Shown: one piece after another, positions 1 to 8,269 of the stretch
Numbering within the stretch: position 1 is the first letter of the stretch
Layout: each line of letters starts with the position of its first letter
Source: Isoetes taiwanensis
Lineage: Eukaryota > Streptophyta > Lycopodiopsida > Isoetales > Isoetaceae
Direction of reading: 5' to 3'
Assembly (NCBI GenBank): GCA_021234155.1
Contig: JAJEKV010000053.1
Location: 7,205,424 to 7,269,423 of the forward strand
Length of the DNA: 64,000 nucleotides
Notes under the pieces: model-generated
What the model was told of the DNA's origin: nothing
The model's input: only the letters and a program-made list of their open reading frames with translations
The model's database searches: none
Made by a program: the position numbers and the translations under genes

Positions 1-12
1 GGTAAAGCATCT

Positions 13-1194
13 ATGGCATCCAATTCAGGACAAACAGATGCAGAGACTTACTGGAAAGCAATTACCTCAGCTTATACTGCGGCAAACCAGATGGGAATTT
101 CCATGCCTGAATCTCAAGAAGAGGCTATTAGGAAGCTAGAGCATCTGGCGATTGCACTGGGTTATGTAAGAGAGGAATTGTTGCAGAATATGAGAACCCA
201 TGTACCTCCGCTACCTTCTGAACCTGCTCCCATAAATCCGCCTCCTCCCAATGAAGAAGAAATTCTTCCTGGCAAGAAGAATAAGTGCAAATGGTTAGAA
301 AAGTCCGACATGCCTTCTTTCCGTGGATATCCCGCTAAGCCTACACAGGTTATCGGATTTCTGAGTACCTGGGAGTCGTTCTTGAAGAGAGTTGAAGCAA
401 CGGAGGAAGAAAAGTTAGGCGCCATGGATATTTATTTAAAAGGCACTGCGCAGCTATGGTGGCAGGGAAGAAAGAGACTGGATCCAGTAATAAGTAATTG
501 GGACGATTTTAGGAAGGAGTTTGAAGCGCACTACCTGCCTCCAGATTATTATCAAGTAATCCAAAGAGAATGGGATCATATTCAGCAAACAGAGAAGGAG
601 ACTGTGAATGATTTCACTATGAAATTCAATCACTTGGCTGCGCAGATGAATAACATGGACGCTCAGGAATTGACAAGGAAGTACATCAACGGATTACGTA
701 CAGATATCTTCAGCGAAGTTAGCTACTCCAGGCCCAAGGATTTACGAGATGCCATAATTTATGCATCTGCTGCTGAGTTGAAGATTAATCCGAAAGCAAA
801 AAGAAGTTATGCATGGCAACCATACTCCAGCCCAGATGACGAGAAGGAGGGAAAACGAAAAAGGAAAAAAGAAGTAGAAGTGGAAACTCCCGAGAATGCA
901 TCTGAGCAAAAGAAAGGAAGTATGGGTAAGTCCAGGGAAATACGTTGTTTCCGTTGCGGTGGAAATCACTATCAGAGGTATTGTCCTGAGAATAAAGCTG
1001 TTGTAAGGTCTGGATATCCTCCGCAGCCACGAAAAAGCATTGAAGGACAAATGCATAATGTTCACATAGAGGAAATAGACCCAGGTTTATACGAAGCTGA
1101 GAAGTTAAAAGAAGAGAAGAAAGCGGCTCACGTAGCGCATATGGAAGAAGAGAAAAACAAACTGACGATAGGTTATTTGTCTGGTAAAAAGTAG
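13..1194 (+). CDS. Gag polyprotein of a gag-only (Ty3-type) LTR retrotransposon
   Basis: The 393-residue protein carries a Retrotrans_gag-type capsid region at about residues 95-255, with the LWWQGRKR and FRKEFEAHYLP blocks typical of Ty3/Gypsy Gag. A lysine/arginine-rich stretch follows (about 275-310), then one zinc knuckle (CFRCGGNHYQRYC, about residues 314-326). The knuckle is C-X2-C-X3-H-X4-C, one residue shorter than the usual C-X2-C-X4-H-X4-C. Gag packages element RNA in cytoplasmic particles. No protease, reverse transcriptase or integrase follows. The stop codon leads into about 460 bp of non-coding DNA, then a polypurine tract and an LTR, so the element probably borrows Pol from a relative. 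The four codons upstream of this ATG are open to the window edge, so the true start could lie further left. The reading frame is intact, which suggests recent activity. Confidence 0.85.
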   Translation: MASNSGQTDAETYWKAITSAYTAANQMGISMPESQEEAIRKLEHLAIALGYVREELLQNMRTHVPPLPSEPAPINPPPPNEEEILPGKKNKCKWLEKSDMPSFRGYPAKPTQVIGFLSTWESFLKRVEATEEEKLGAMDIYLKGTAQLWWQGRKRLDPVISNWDDFRKEFEAHYLPPDYYQVIQREWDHIQQTEKETVNDFTMKFNHLAAQMNNMDAQELTRKYINGLRTDIFSEVSYSRPKDLRDAIIYASAAELKINPKAKRSYAWQPYSSPDDEKEGKRKRKKEVEVETPENASEQKKGSMGKSREIRCFRCGGNHYQRYCPENKAVVRSGYPPQPRKSIEGQMHNVHIEEIDPGLYEAEKLKEEKKAAHVAHMEEEKNKLTIGYLSGKK

Positions 1195-1655
1195 TATGAT
1201 TAAGGATTCAGTTTAGAATTTAGATATTTTATATCTGAAATTGTTATATTTCTTTAAGATGATTGTTCAAGCCATTAATATAATACAAAATTATGGTTGG
1301 TGCCATAGTTGTAATCATTAATGGATGCATTTGCAATTCTAGATTGGTGTCTAAGCAAATTGCAATCAGTAGTTGGAGCTACTGGCAGAGGTTGGAGCCT
1401 CAATGAAATCCTTTAAAATTCTTATAAACTTGACCCAACTCTTGTTTTAGGAAGCTTAATTACATTAGAATAAATTTAGGATTTACTCTATCCAAACCTC
1501 TAGCCTTAACAAAAGCAGTCGTCATGAATAGTTGGTGCTATTTGTGAGATCATTACCTTAAACTTGAACCTAAAATGCATTGAGTTGGTGCTCAATTGGA
1601 TAAACTAAGTTGGTGCTTAATTTATTTATGGACACAACTGAGGTCAGTTGCCTTC
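1195..1655 (+). other. Non-coding region between gag and polypurine tract, with spaced GTTGGTGC-like motifs
   Basis: There is no reading frame here. The octamer GTTGGTGC or a close variant (GTTGGAGC, ATTGGTGT) recurs about seven times, near 1296, 1345, 1373, 1391, 1531, 1584 and 1610, always in the same orientation. The position, between gag and the 3' LTR, is where pol would normally be. Confidence 0.6.
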
Positions 1656-1669
1656 AAAAGGGGAGGAAT
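1656..1669 (+). promoter_or_regulatory. Polypurine tract (plus-strand primer)
   Basis: A run of 14 purines followed by a T (AAAAGGGGAGGAAT, T at its last base) lies directly before a TG dinucleotide that starts the presumed LTR. This is the expected layout of the plus-strand priming site in LTR retrotransposons. Confidence 0.65.
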
Positions 1670-2258
1670 TGATATGATTATGGTAGCTCGGGGGAGTGGC
1701 CGTGAACGTTGGTCTTGGTGGACTAGCATGGGTGTGAGATTGGCGAAATAATGGCAAGGCAAGGCAGACATCCTGGCAAAGACATCTTATCTTTGTAATA
1801 ATATCCCTAAGATATTGTGATATTAATGGTTAAGTCTAATTAGGAGGAGCCGAAATAGGGAAAGGAATCGAGTCTTTTCTAAAGAAGGGCCAGCATCGAC
1901 CCTTTTTAACAAAAGGGGCAACATCGAACTTTTAATTGGGAAAATAGCATCAGCGGAATTGCATCAACGGCCGATTCCTCAAAACCTGCGTTCGGATCCT
2001 TTTCTTCATAGCAGCTACTGTCGGATCAGCCTGATCGGAGTCCATTCCATAAGCCAGCCGATTTCCTATGCTGATAACTCAGATCCTTCCATGACGAATT
2101 GCCATTGACTTCTGCTTTGCCATTAATTTGTCAGATCTCAACACCGGTTGGCCCGGTTGGGTGGAGAACTGCCATAAATCGCCTTGTATTGTGGAATTTC
2201 CTCTAGTTTCGGTGAACTAGAGCAGGATCTGGTAGAGCTATTGGTGTAGCTCATATCA
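1670..2258 (+). repeat. 3' LTR of the gag-only retrotransposon (right edge provisional)
   Basis: The presumed LTR starts with TGATATG immediately after the polypurine tract. The inverted counterpart CATATCA occurs at 2252-2258 and would give a 589-bp LTR with a 7-bp terminal inverted repeat and TG...CA ends. The 5' LTR lies outside the window, so the right edge cannot be checked by comparison. The LTR may instead extend to about 2400. Confidence 0.45.
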
Positions 2259-2467
2259 CTACTCTTGGCGGGTTTTCTACCTTGGCATATACGAATAGAC
2301 CTTGCGGATTTTCATTGTGCAACTGTGGTTTAGCATGTTTCCTATTTGCTGCATTTGCTCCCATGTCCATTTCATTTCGTAATCCTTAGCATAATATTTT
2401 GGGGTTATTTGTTACGATTCATCTTGTTACATATTCAATTTTGTCTGGACATGTGTCATTCCTGTTG
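2259..2467. other. Intergenic, no feature recognised
   Basis: I see no reading frame or repeat boundary here. The stretch lies between the presumed LTR end and the T-rich tandem repeat, and the left end of the degenerate plus-strand DIRS-like element could not be located in it. Confidence 0.3.
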
Positions 2468-3998
2468 GTTTGGAATTTCGCTAGGACGATGGGAGAGCAT
2501 TAGCCTTTTGACCTAACTTGGTCATTAAAGCGTTTTTGCCATAAGGTGTGTTTTTGCACGTGTATATTGCTTTTAGCATAGGGGGCGCATCTGGTCCGTG
2601 TGGCATATTATTCTACATGTATTGTCCTTTTCATCTCTGGCACCTTATGTTTTCGTCATTCTTGTTGTTTACCTTGATATTATCCCTATGTTGCATTCAC
2701 GTGATCTATTTTGACTTTTTATGTTCGGCATCATTCGAATTTGCCTTTTTTCCTATATACGATGTCTCCACTTGGTTTCCACGTTGTGCTTATTATGCAC
2801 TATGAGGGTTGATTTTCTTTTTCATATTCTTGAACGTTGTTCTCCTCTTTTGGGCAGACGGGGCATTACCATGGTTGCATTTGCTTTTTCACGTTATTGC
2901 CTCTATATGTTTCCAGATGTTTCATGGTTGTTATCTTTTTTGCGTTATGGTTGATAATATGGTTTCGCTTTATGTTGGCATGTTTTTGCGTTATATGCGT
3001 TTACATGGTTGTTTGACTTTTTATGTTCGGCGTCATTTGAATTTGTTTTTTTTCCTATATACGGTGTCTCAACCTAGTTTCCATGTTATGCTTATTATCA
3101 GGTGGTATACGTTATTCGGGTGGTGTTATCTTCCACATTCTAGGTTTCCCATTGTTGTTGGGTTCTATTTTTTGCACTTGTGGTTTATCTTGTTTTTTGA
3201 TGCCCCGTGGTTTGGAATTTCTTTAGGATGATGGGAGAGCATTGGCCTTTTGAACTTATGGGTGCATTTGTCTGGGTTTAGCTTGATCATTAAAGTGTTT
3301 TTTCCATGCGGTGTGTTTTTGCACGTGTATATTGCTTTTAGCATCGGGGGCGAATCTGGTCCGTGTGGCATACTATTCTACATGTATTGTCCTTTTCATC
3401 TCTGGCACCTTATGTTTTCGTCATCCTTGTTGTTTACCTTGATATTATCCCTATGTTGCATTCACGTGATCTATTTTGACCTTTTATGTTCGGCATCATT
3501 TGAATTTGCCTTTTTTCCTATGTACGATGTCTCCACTGGGTTTCCACGTTATGCTTATTATGCACTATGAGGGTTGATTTTCTTTTTCATATTCGTGAAC
3601 GTTGTTCTCCTCTTTTGGGCAGACGGAGCATTACAATGGTTGCATTGGCTTTTTCACATTCTTGCCTCTATCATGTTTCCAGATGTTTCATGGTTGTTAT
3701 CTTTTTTGCGTTATGTTTGCCAATATGGTTTCGCTTTATGTTGGCATGTTTTTGCATTATATGCGTTTACATGATTGTTTGACTTTTTATGTTCGGCATG
3801 ATTGTTTGACTTTTTATGTTCGGCATCATTTGAATTTGCTTTTTTCCTATATACGGTGTCTCAACCTGGTTTCCATATTATGCTTATTATCAGGTGGTAT
3901 ACGTTATTCGGGTGGTATTATCTTCTACATTCTTGGTTTCCCATAGTTGTTGGATTTTATTTTTTGCATTTGTGGTTTATCTTGTTTTTGATGCCCCG
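2468..3998 (+). repeat. T-rich direct tandem repeat, period about 742 bp, two copies
   Basis: Copy one (2468-3209) and copy two (3210-3998) both begin GTTTGGAATTTC or its TTTGGAATTTC core. They share long near-identical blocks, including the GCACGTGTATATTGC, TGTTGCATTCACGTG and GATGCCCCG segments. Inside each copy an 85-bp block beginning GACTTTTTATGTTCGGC occurs twice (about 2711 and 3016; 3477 and about 3780 onward). Copy two carries an extra short duplication at about 3780-3830. The strand is strongly T-rich, so long conceptual translations rich in Phe and Leu are an artefact. The array lies upstream of degenerate DIRS-like gag sequence and may be the leader of that element, which is inference. 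Confidence 0.8.
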
Positions 3999-4199
3999 CA
4001 CTCTTTAACAGTTGTCTGGGTTATTCCGATTGATCTACTTGTTTATGTTCTGGTCGCATTTTTACTTTATTTCTGTGGCCTATGTGTTGTTTCCTTGGGC
4101 TTATCGTTTTTTAAGTTACGCCTCCTTTTTTCGTTTCCTTGTGCTCCGAATTAACTTTAGTTTCTGTTTCCTTCTCGACCATTCTTTTGCGCGGTGCTG

Positions 4200-5320
4200 G
4201 TATGTCTATATTCTCTTCCTCAATCTCGTCCCTCGTTTGCCCAAGTTTGTTTTTCCTATTGAGGCCTTTATTCATGGCTTTATGCATATGGTATTTGTCT
4301 TCTGCTTCACCACACATTTCTCCTATGCTACCCTGAACCAGACCTTAGTATTACACGTCATTTGTATCTGTGCTCTTTATGCCGCATATTGCATTTGGCA
4401 CTTCCTTATACTCATTCCGATTCTTCTTTTTGCCATGGTTTTTTGCACTTTGTCATGTTTTTGCATTTGCGAGCTCTTTTGCACTATATTTCTCCTTTGA
4501 ACCCTATTCACCTCGTCGGTTGTCGTCTTCCTGTCGTATTTTCCTATTGTATATCCGTTATGGGGAGCTTCGTCCATTGTTTTGCTCTGCTCGCTCGATC
4601 TTTTTTTTTGTATTCTGGTTTCTGTCGGCATATAATCTGATGTGGTTTTGGGGGCTTCTAGCATTCAGGTTGTTATTAAGGCGATCGTGTTTTACACTTT
4701 CTCTGGCCGTTGGGCTCTTGTCTGTGCTTGTTTTCTCGTGGATTGGTTCATTGGCTTGCATTCCTCTTTTCTTGTATTTATGCTTGGGCTTAAAATATAC
4801 ATTATACATTGTGCTACCATTATACATCATATTTGCTATTTAGCTATTTTTGCACGCCAATTTTTGTTTATCATATTTTTCTTCCACCCGCTGGGTGATG
4901 CTTTTTTCCAACCCCTGGGTGATGCTATCCTCTCTTTTTTCATGAATTGTTGATTTTTTATCATTTCTAATCGCTCACGTCATTTTGAGTGCTTGTCGTC
5001 TTGCAGCTTGCCGCTTCACCATTATGCACGTTTTTGTTCTTTTTAACCGCTCATGGGGGCCTTTGTTCCCGTTCTTCTCGCGCTCGGTCGTTGGTGCTCC
5101 TCGTCGTCTCACCCTCGCTACGTGTCGCGGTCGCGGCAGCTGGGCTTCTAGTTTATGCAGTTACGTTAGTATGTCTACATTCTCTTTATCAATCTCGTCC
5201 CTCGTTTGCCGCAGTATGTTTTCCTATTGCGGCCTTTTTTCATGGATTTATGCATAGGGTATTTGTCTTCTGACAGCACCACACATTTCTCCTATGCTAC
5301 CTTGCGCCAGACCTTAGCAT
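4200..5320 (+). repeat. Direct repeat, about 150-bp blocks 970 bp apart
   Basis: The block at 4200-4352 is repeated at 5169-5320. Shared segments include TCAATCTCGTCCCTCGTTTG, GGTATTTGTCTTCTG and CACATTTCTCCTATGCTACC. Divergence is low but visible (point changes and small gaps). The DNA between the blocks is T-rich and non-coding. This is a second tandem register in the presumed leader of the plus-strand DIRS-like element. Confidence 0.7.
4883..4926 (+). repeat. Two minisatellite units (CCACCC..GGGTGATGC)
   Basis: Two adjacent units of the form CCACCCGCTGGGTGATGC and CCAACCCCTGGGTGATGC lie here. Their complement matches the unit of the eight-copy minisatellite at 7758-7980, which belongs to the opposite-strand DIRS-like element. 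This links the T-rich region to the same element family. Confidence 0.6.
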
Positions 5321-5538
5321 TTTCATTCTCCTCATCTTGTTCCCCCTTTTTTACATCCTTATGAACCTTCTTCGCTTTAGACTTCTTGTTGACAACATAT
5401 GTCGGGTTGCACTTTGTCTTCTTTAGGTCTATGCATTTTTACATTCCTCTACGTAAGATTTTTCCTCCTTGCCTTTTTATCTCAGTTACTTGTTATTAGT
5501 TCTTGGCCACAGGTTCGGAGGGACTCATAGCCACATTC

Positions 5539-5624
5539 ACGGACTTCAGTCCGTAGCCACATTCACGAGCTTTGGTCCGTAATCTGTATTCAAATAAGAC
5601 AACTATCTACGGACATCAGTCCGT
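5539..5624. repeat. Short dyads ACGGAC-N4-GTCCGT, repeated
   Basis: ACGGACTTCAGTCCGT at 5539-5554 and ACGGACATCAGTCCGT at 5609-5624 are perfect 6-bp stems with 4-nt loops. A degenerate third copy lies between them near 5570. They sit in phase with a repeated CCACATTCAC segment, so they are part of a small direct repeat. Confidence 0.55.
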
Positions 5625-5707
5625 GATTTGCATCCATATCATATATGCATTGTACGTATTAACGTGGTTTGTTTTTGTCCTCGCCTTGTTGCCGTTCTCG
5701 TTGGCAT

Positions 5708-5920
5708 GCCAGGGCGCTTCCTTCGATTCGTCATCGTAGCGGTGTTCCTTCCTTTTCGTTGTTTTTGTTCTCTAATGTGCTTCCTTTTTTCAGGTCATTG
5801 CGCTGCTGCCGTCCAGTCGGGGCACTTCCTTAGATTTGTCATCGGGGCGGCGTGCTTTTCTTTTCATTGTTTTTTCTCTAATATCCTTTCCTTTTTCAGG
5901 TCATTGAGCTGATATCGTCC
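5708..5920 (+). repeat. Tandem duplication, about 113 bp, ending in TTTCAGGTCATT
   Basis: Two successive copies share CTTCCTT.GATT.GTCATCG and both end in a pyrimidine tract followed by CAGGTCATTG. That ending looks like a splice acceptor just before gag. The same acceptor-like string precedes the gag frame QVIEL of the minus-strand element near 12400, so the duplicated acceptor could belong to a 5' intron of the DIRS-like family. Confidence 0.55.
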
Positions 5921-6330
5921 GTAGCCGGTGTTTCCGGCTCTTCTTCTTCCGCTTTGTTTTCTCTCCCACGGCTCGCTCGCGCTGCTGGTTTTCGTCGTCA
6001 ATGTGTAGTTTTCTTCTCGCTTGAACCAGACTCTTCGGATCCTGGTTTCCTTTCTTCCCCTGCCCGCTTGCCTTCATTCGCATGCCCTGCCACTATCCTT
6101 CAACGCCTCATTTCTACCGGTTCCTTTCATCTCCTCGCTACTCCGTCTGGTGGCCCTCTTTTTCGTTCCTCTCTTTTTTCTCTGCGTCCTGTCCCACTGC
6201 TCGGGGGTGGTGGCGGGAGTGTCTTCTTGCTATCGGTTTAAGCTGAAGGTTTTCGCGGCGACTAGGCTTATAGTTGAGGAAGTCCTTTGGTAGTCGGCCG
6301 GTTTTGTGTCTCTCGCGAGTCCCTTCCCAG
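5893..6330 (+). pseudogene. DIRS-like element, internal-deletion derivative (gag start joined to recombinase end)
   Basis: Translation from 5893 gives QVIEL..., SLPRLARAAGFRRQ and EPDS, matching the Gag amino-terminal region of the minus-strand element (LARAAGSRRQ, SPEPDS). From about 6055 the frame continues as LPSFACPATILQRLIS and GGPLFRSS, matching the tyrosine recombinase near 8600. Most of gag and all of RT and RNase H are therefore missing. The recombinase HxxR block is also lost before the 3' end. The end at 6301-6330 (GTTTTGTGTC...CCCTTCCCAG) is the same terminal sequence as at 7144-7175 and 8218-8249, in the opposite direction. This is a non-autonomous, decayed copy whose left end I could not find. 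Confidence 0.75.
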
Positions 6331-7009
6331 AATTAAAGGCATACCGATGGGGTTTGCATGTAGCCCAGCGTGGTGCAACTTGTACCTTGCATGGTATGAG
6401 TTGAAATTCATCCTAGAATTGGCTTATAATGGAAAAATGAAAGAGGTGCAGAGATTCCAATATGCTGCTAGGTACATTGATGACCTGAACATCATAAATG
6501 GTGGCCATATACAAGAGTTTCTTGAAGATCAGGCAAAAATCACTATCTACAATCTTGACCATCTTGGGATTAAGGACGAAACAAAATATAGGGTACAAGC
6601 TGGCACAGATCTATCTATTGGATATGAATGTAATTTTCTCAATATTACCATTAAGGTTATTGATCAGGGAAGGGGACTTTTTGAGATTAACAGATATGAC
6701 AAAAGAGAAAAACTACCTTTTGAAGTTTGTAAATATATAAAAGCCTCGAGCTGTAGACCATATGGTCAGGCCTCAAAGGTGATAATATCCCAAATTCTTC
6801 CGTATGTGTATGCGCATTCATATGCTGAGAATGCTGCTAGGGACATTATGGAGTTAATGAAGGCATTTTGCTTTAATGGATTTGCTAAAAGAGATATTGA
6901 AAGGAATGTCTTTGGGGTGCTGAAGAATGATGATTTCCCAGGCACATTATACAACGTTAATGATATGGTAAGGGTACTCATGACAATATGGAAAACAGAA
7001 GCAATATAG
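6331..7009 (+). pseudogene. Penelope-like reverse transcriptase, 3' part
   Basis: The frame is open from the DIRS-like junction and encodes GIPMGFACSPAWCNLYLAWYEL and then YAARYIDDLN. These are the IPMG and YxDD blocks of a PLE-type reverse transcriptase. It is clearly homologous to the larger copy at 38372-40096 (GIPMGFACSPCWCNLYLAWYEL, FRYMDDL). The fingers domain and motif A are absent because the coding sequence is cut at 6331. The carboxy end runs past the point where the other copy stops, ending KTEAI, with no GIY-YIG endonuclease. The first codons (6287-6330) are DIRS terminal sequence, not RT. Both flanks are ends of DIRS-like elements facing each other. Confidence 0.75.
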
Positions 7010-7023
7010 GTGGGTTGGGCCTG

Positions 7024-7050
7024 GCAACAAGGTCCAGCTCACCTTGTTGC
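7024..7050 (+). terminator. Perfect 10-bp hairpin just after the RT stop codon
   Basis: GCAACAAGGT and ACCTTGTTGC flank a 7-nt loop, 15 bases after the stop codon. A 3' hairpin could serve template recognition of the retroelement RNA or 3' processing. Only the fold is seen; the role is inference. The remaining 90 bp to the next element end hold nothing else. Confidence 0.4.
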
Positions 7051-7143
7051 TCTATATATTCTTTGTTGGGCAAGTAGTACCAAAGTTTGTATGCTCAGTT
7101 ATGGCCCACCTGACCTACGGAAGGAGGAAGGTTTTTTTATTAT

Positions 7144-7175
7144 TCTGGGAAGGGACTCGCAATAGACACAAAACC
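7144..7175 (-). repeat. B2 terminal repeat of the DIRS-like element
   Basis: The 32 bp beginning CTGGGAAGGGACTCGCAATA are identical to 8218-8249 (B1). The sequences diverge right after the shared 32 bp (TAGGC versus GCCGA). Confidence 0.8.
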
Positions 7176-7757
7176 GTAGGCTTGTCATTCATCACAGCAG
7201 CAGTATACAATGGTTTTGAGGAAGAGAGAGGGGTAGCCGACCATAGGAACAATATCGGACTACCCCATAGAAAGAATGTGCATAGGCAATATAGAAGGGC
7301 ATTGGCGACAACTTCTCACCGGGATAAAAAACCCCGCCCTTTCGGGTTTTCGAGGAAAACCCTAATGAGAAATGGTCGCCAACAACCTTGAATGTGATGC
7401 CTGAAAATCCGAAGAAGATGGCAGGACGGCGAACCCAAAGGGAACAGGACCCCAGAGGACGGCAGAAGCCCCGAATGTGCCGCCTGGAGAACCGGAAAAG
7501 ATGATGTGCTGGCACGACCCCATAAGATAGCGGACGCCGGAGAGACGAAGGAGACATGTCGATGGCGAAGTCGAGAAAGCAGGATCCCTACACGACCGCC
7601 AAAAGAACCTGCAGCAACTCAAAAGAACCCCCACAAAAATACCCGTAAATGGTTAGACGGAACTAACATGCATGGCATGGACAAGGTAAGCCGCACCCCG
7701 AACCCCTGCAGAGAAGAACAGATTAGAACACCAAAATCCGCACCCTGAAGGAAAAAA
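7176..7757 (-). other. Non-coding 3' part of the DIRS-like element (between minisatellite and B2)
   Basis: I find no family-related coding sequence here. Reading frames exist on both strands, but their translations show no conserved motif. Confidence 0.4.
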
Positions 7758-7980
7758 GCATCACCCCGCGGGTGGAAAACAAGTAAGTGGAAAAATAGCA
7801 TCACCCTCAAGGTGGAAAAAATAGCATCACCCTCAAGGTGGAAAAAATAGCATCACCCTCAAGGTGGACAAAAAAATAGCATCACCCTCGAGGTGGAGAA
7901 AATAGCATCACCCTCAAGGTGGAAATAAATAGCATCACCCTCAAGGTGGAAATAATTAGCATCACCCTCAAGGTGGAAAT
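7758..7980 (-). repeat. Minisatellite, eight units of about 27-30 bp
   Basis: Eight copies of GCATCACCCTCAAGGTGG (first copy GCATCACCCCGCGGGTGG), separated by A-rich spacers, lie between A2 and B2 of the DIRS-like element. Each core is an imperfect dyad (CACC...GGTG). Two related units in the opposite direction occur at 4883-4926. Confidence 0.85.
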
Positions 7981-8090
7981 AAAAACAACATATGAAAAGT
8001 GACATGAAAGTAACGCAAAAACATTATTATAGCAAATGCCAAGTGAACAACATGAAAAGACGCGTGTCCCCCCGAAAGGGTGGGGAAGGG

Positions 8091-8217
8091 GAAGCTTGGA
8101 GCAGGAAGGAAGCTGCTGTGAGAAGACGCCGATAACCGGTGCTGAAGGAGAAAGAGCCCTATATAGTGGCTCGTCCCTCCCCAGAATGGCGATCCGATGG
8201 CTCGGATCGATGCGATT
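8091..8217 (-). repeat. A2 internal copy of the DIRS-like split direct repeat
   Basis: The 127 bp starting GAAGCTTGGAGCAGG and ending GATGCGATT are identical by eye to 14906-15032 (A1). A2 abuts B1 at 8217/8218. Confidence 0.85.
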
Positions 8218-8222
8218 CTGGG
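8180..8222. other. Nested palindrome at the B1/A2 junction, candidate recombination site
   Basis: CCCAGAAT (8180-8187) and ATTCTGGG (8215-8222) form an outer 8-bp inverted repeat. CGATCCGA (8190-8197) and TCGGATCG (8202-8209) form an inner one. The right outer arm straddles the B1/A2 boundary. At the A1 end (15032) and the B2 end (7144) only one outer arm remains. This fits a circle junction used as recombinase substrate, which is inference from the family. Confidence 0.6.
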
Positions 8223-8249
8223 AAGGGACTCGCAATAGACACAAAACCG
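8218..8249 (-). repeat. B1 copy of the DIRS-like terminal repeat
   Basis: It matches 7144-7175 exactly over 32 bp and adjoins A2. In the plus-strand derivative, the same end occurs at 6301-6330 with two changes (TCTCGCGAG for TATTGCGAG). Confidence 0.8.
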
Positions 8250-8269
8250 GCCGACTACCAGAGAACTTC

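Noticed and set aside
2548-4953. Many overlapping plus-strand frames with very hydrophobic Phe/Leu/Cys-rich translations resembling membrane proteins
   Set aside because: The DNA is T-rich and tandemly repeated. The frames overlap in all phases, have no conserved motif and follow the repeat units, so they are compositional artefacts.
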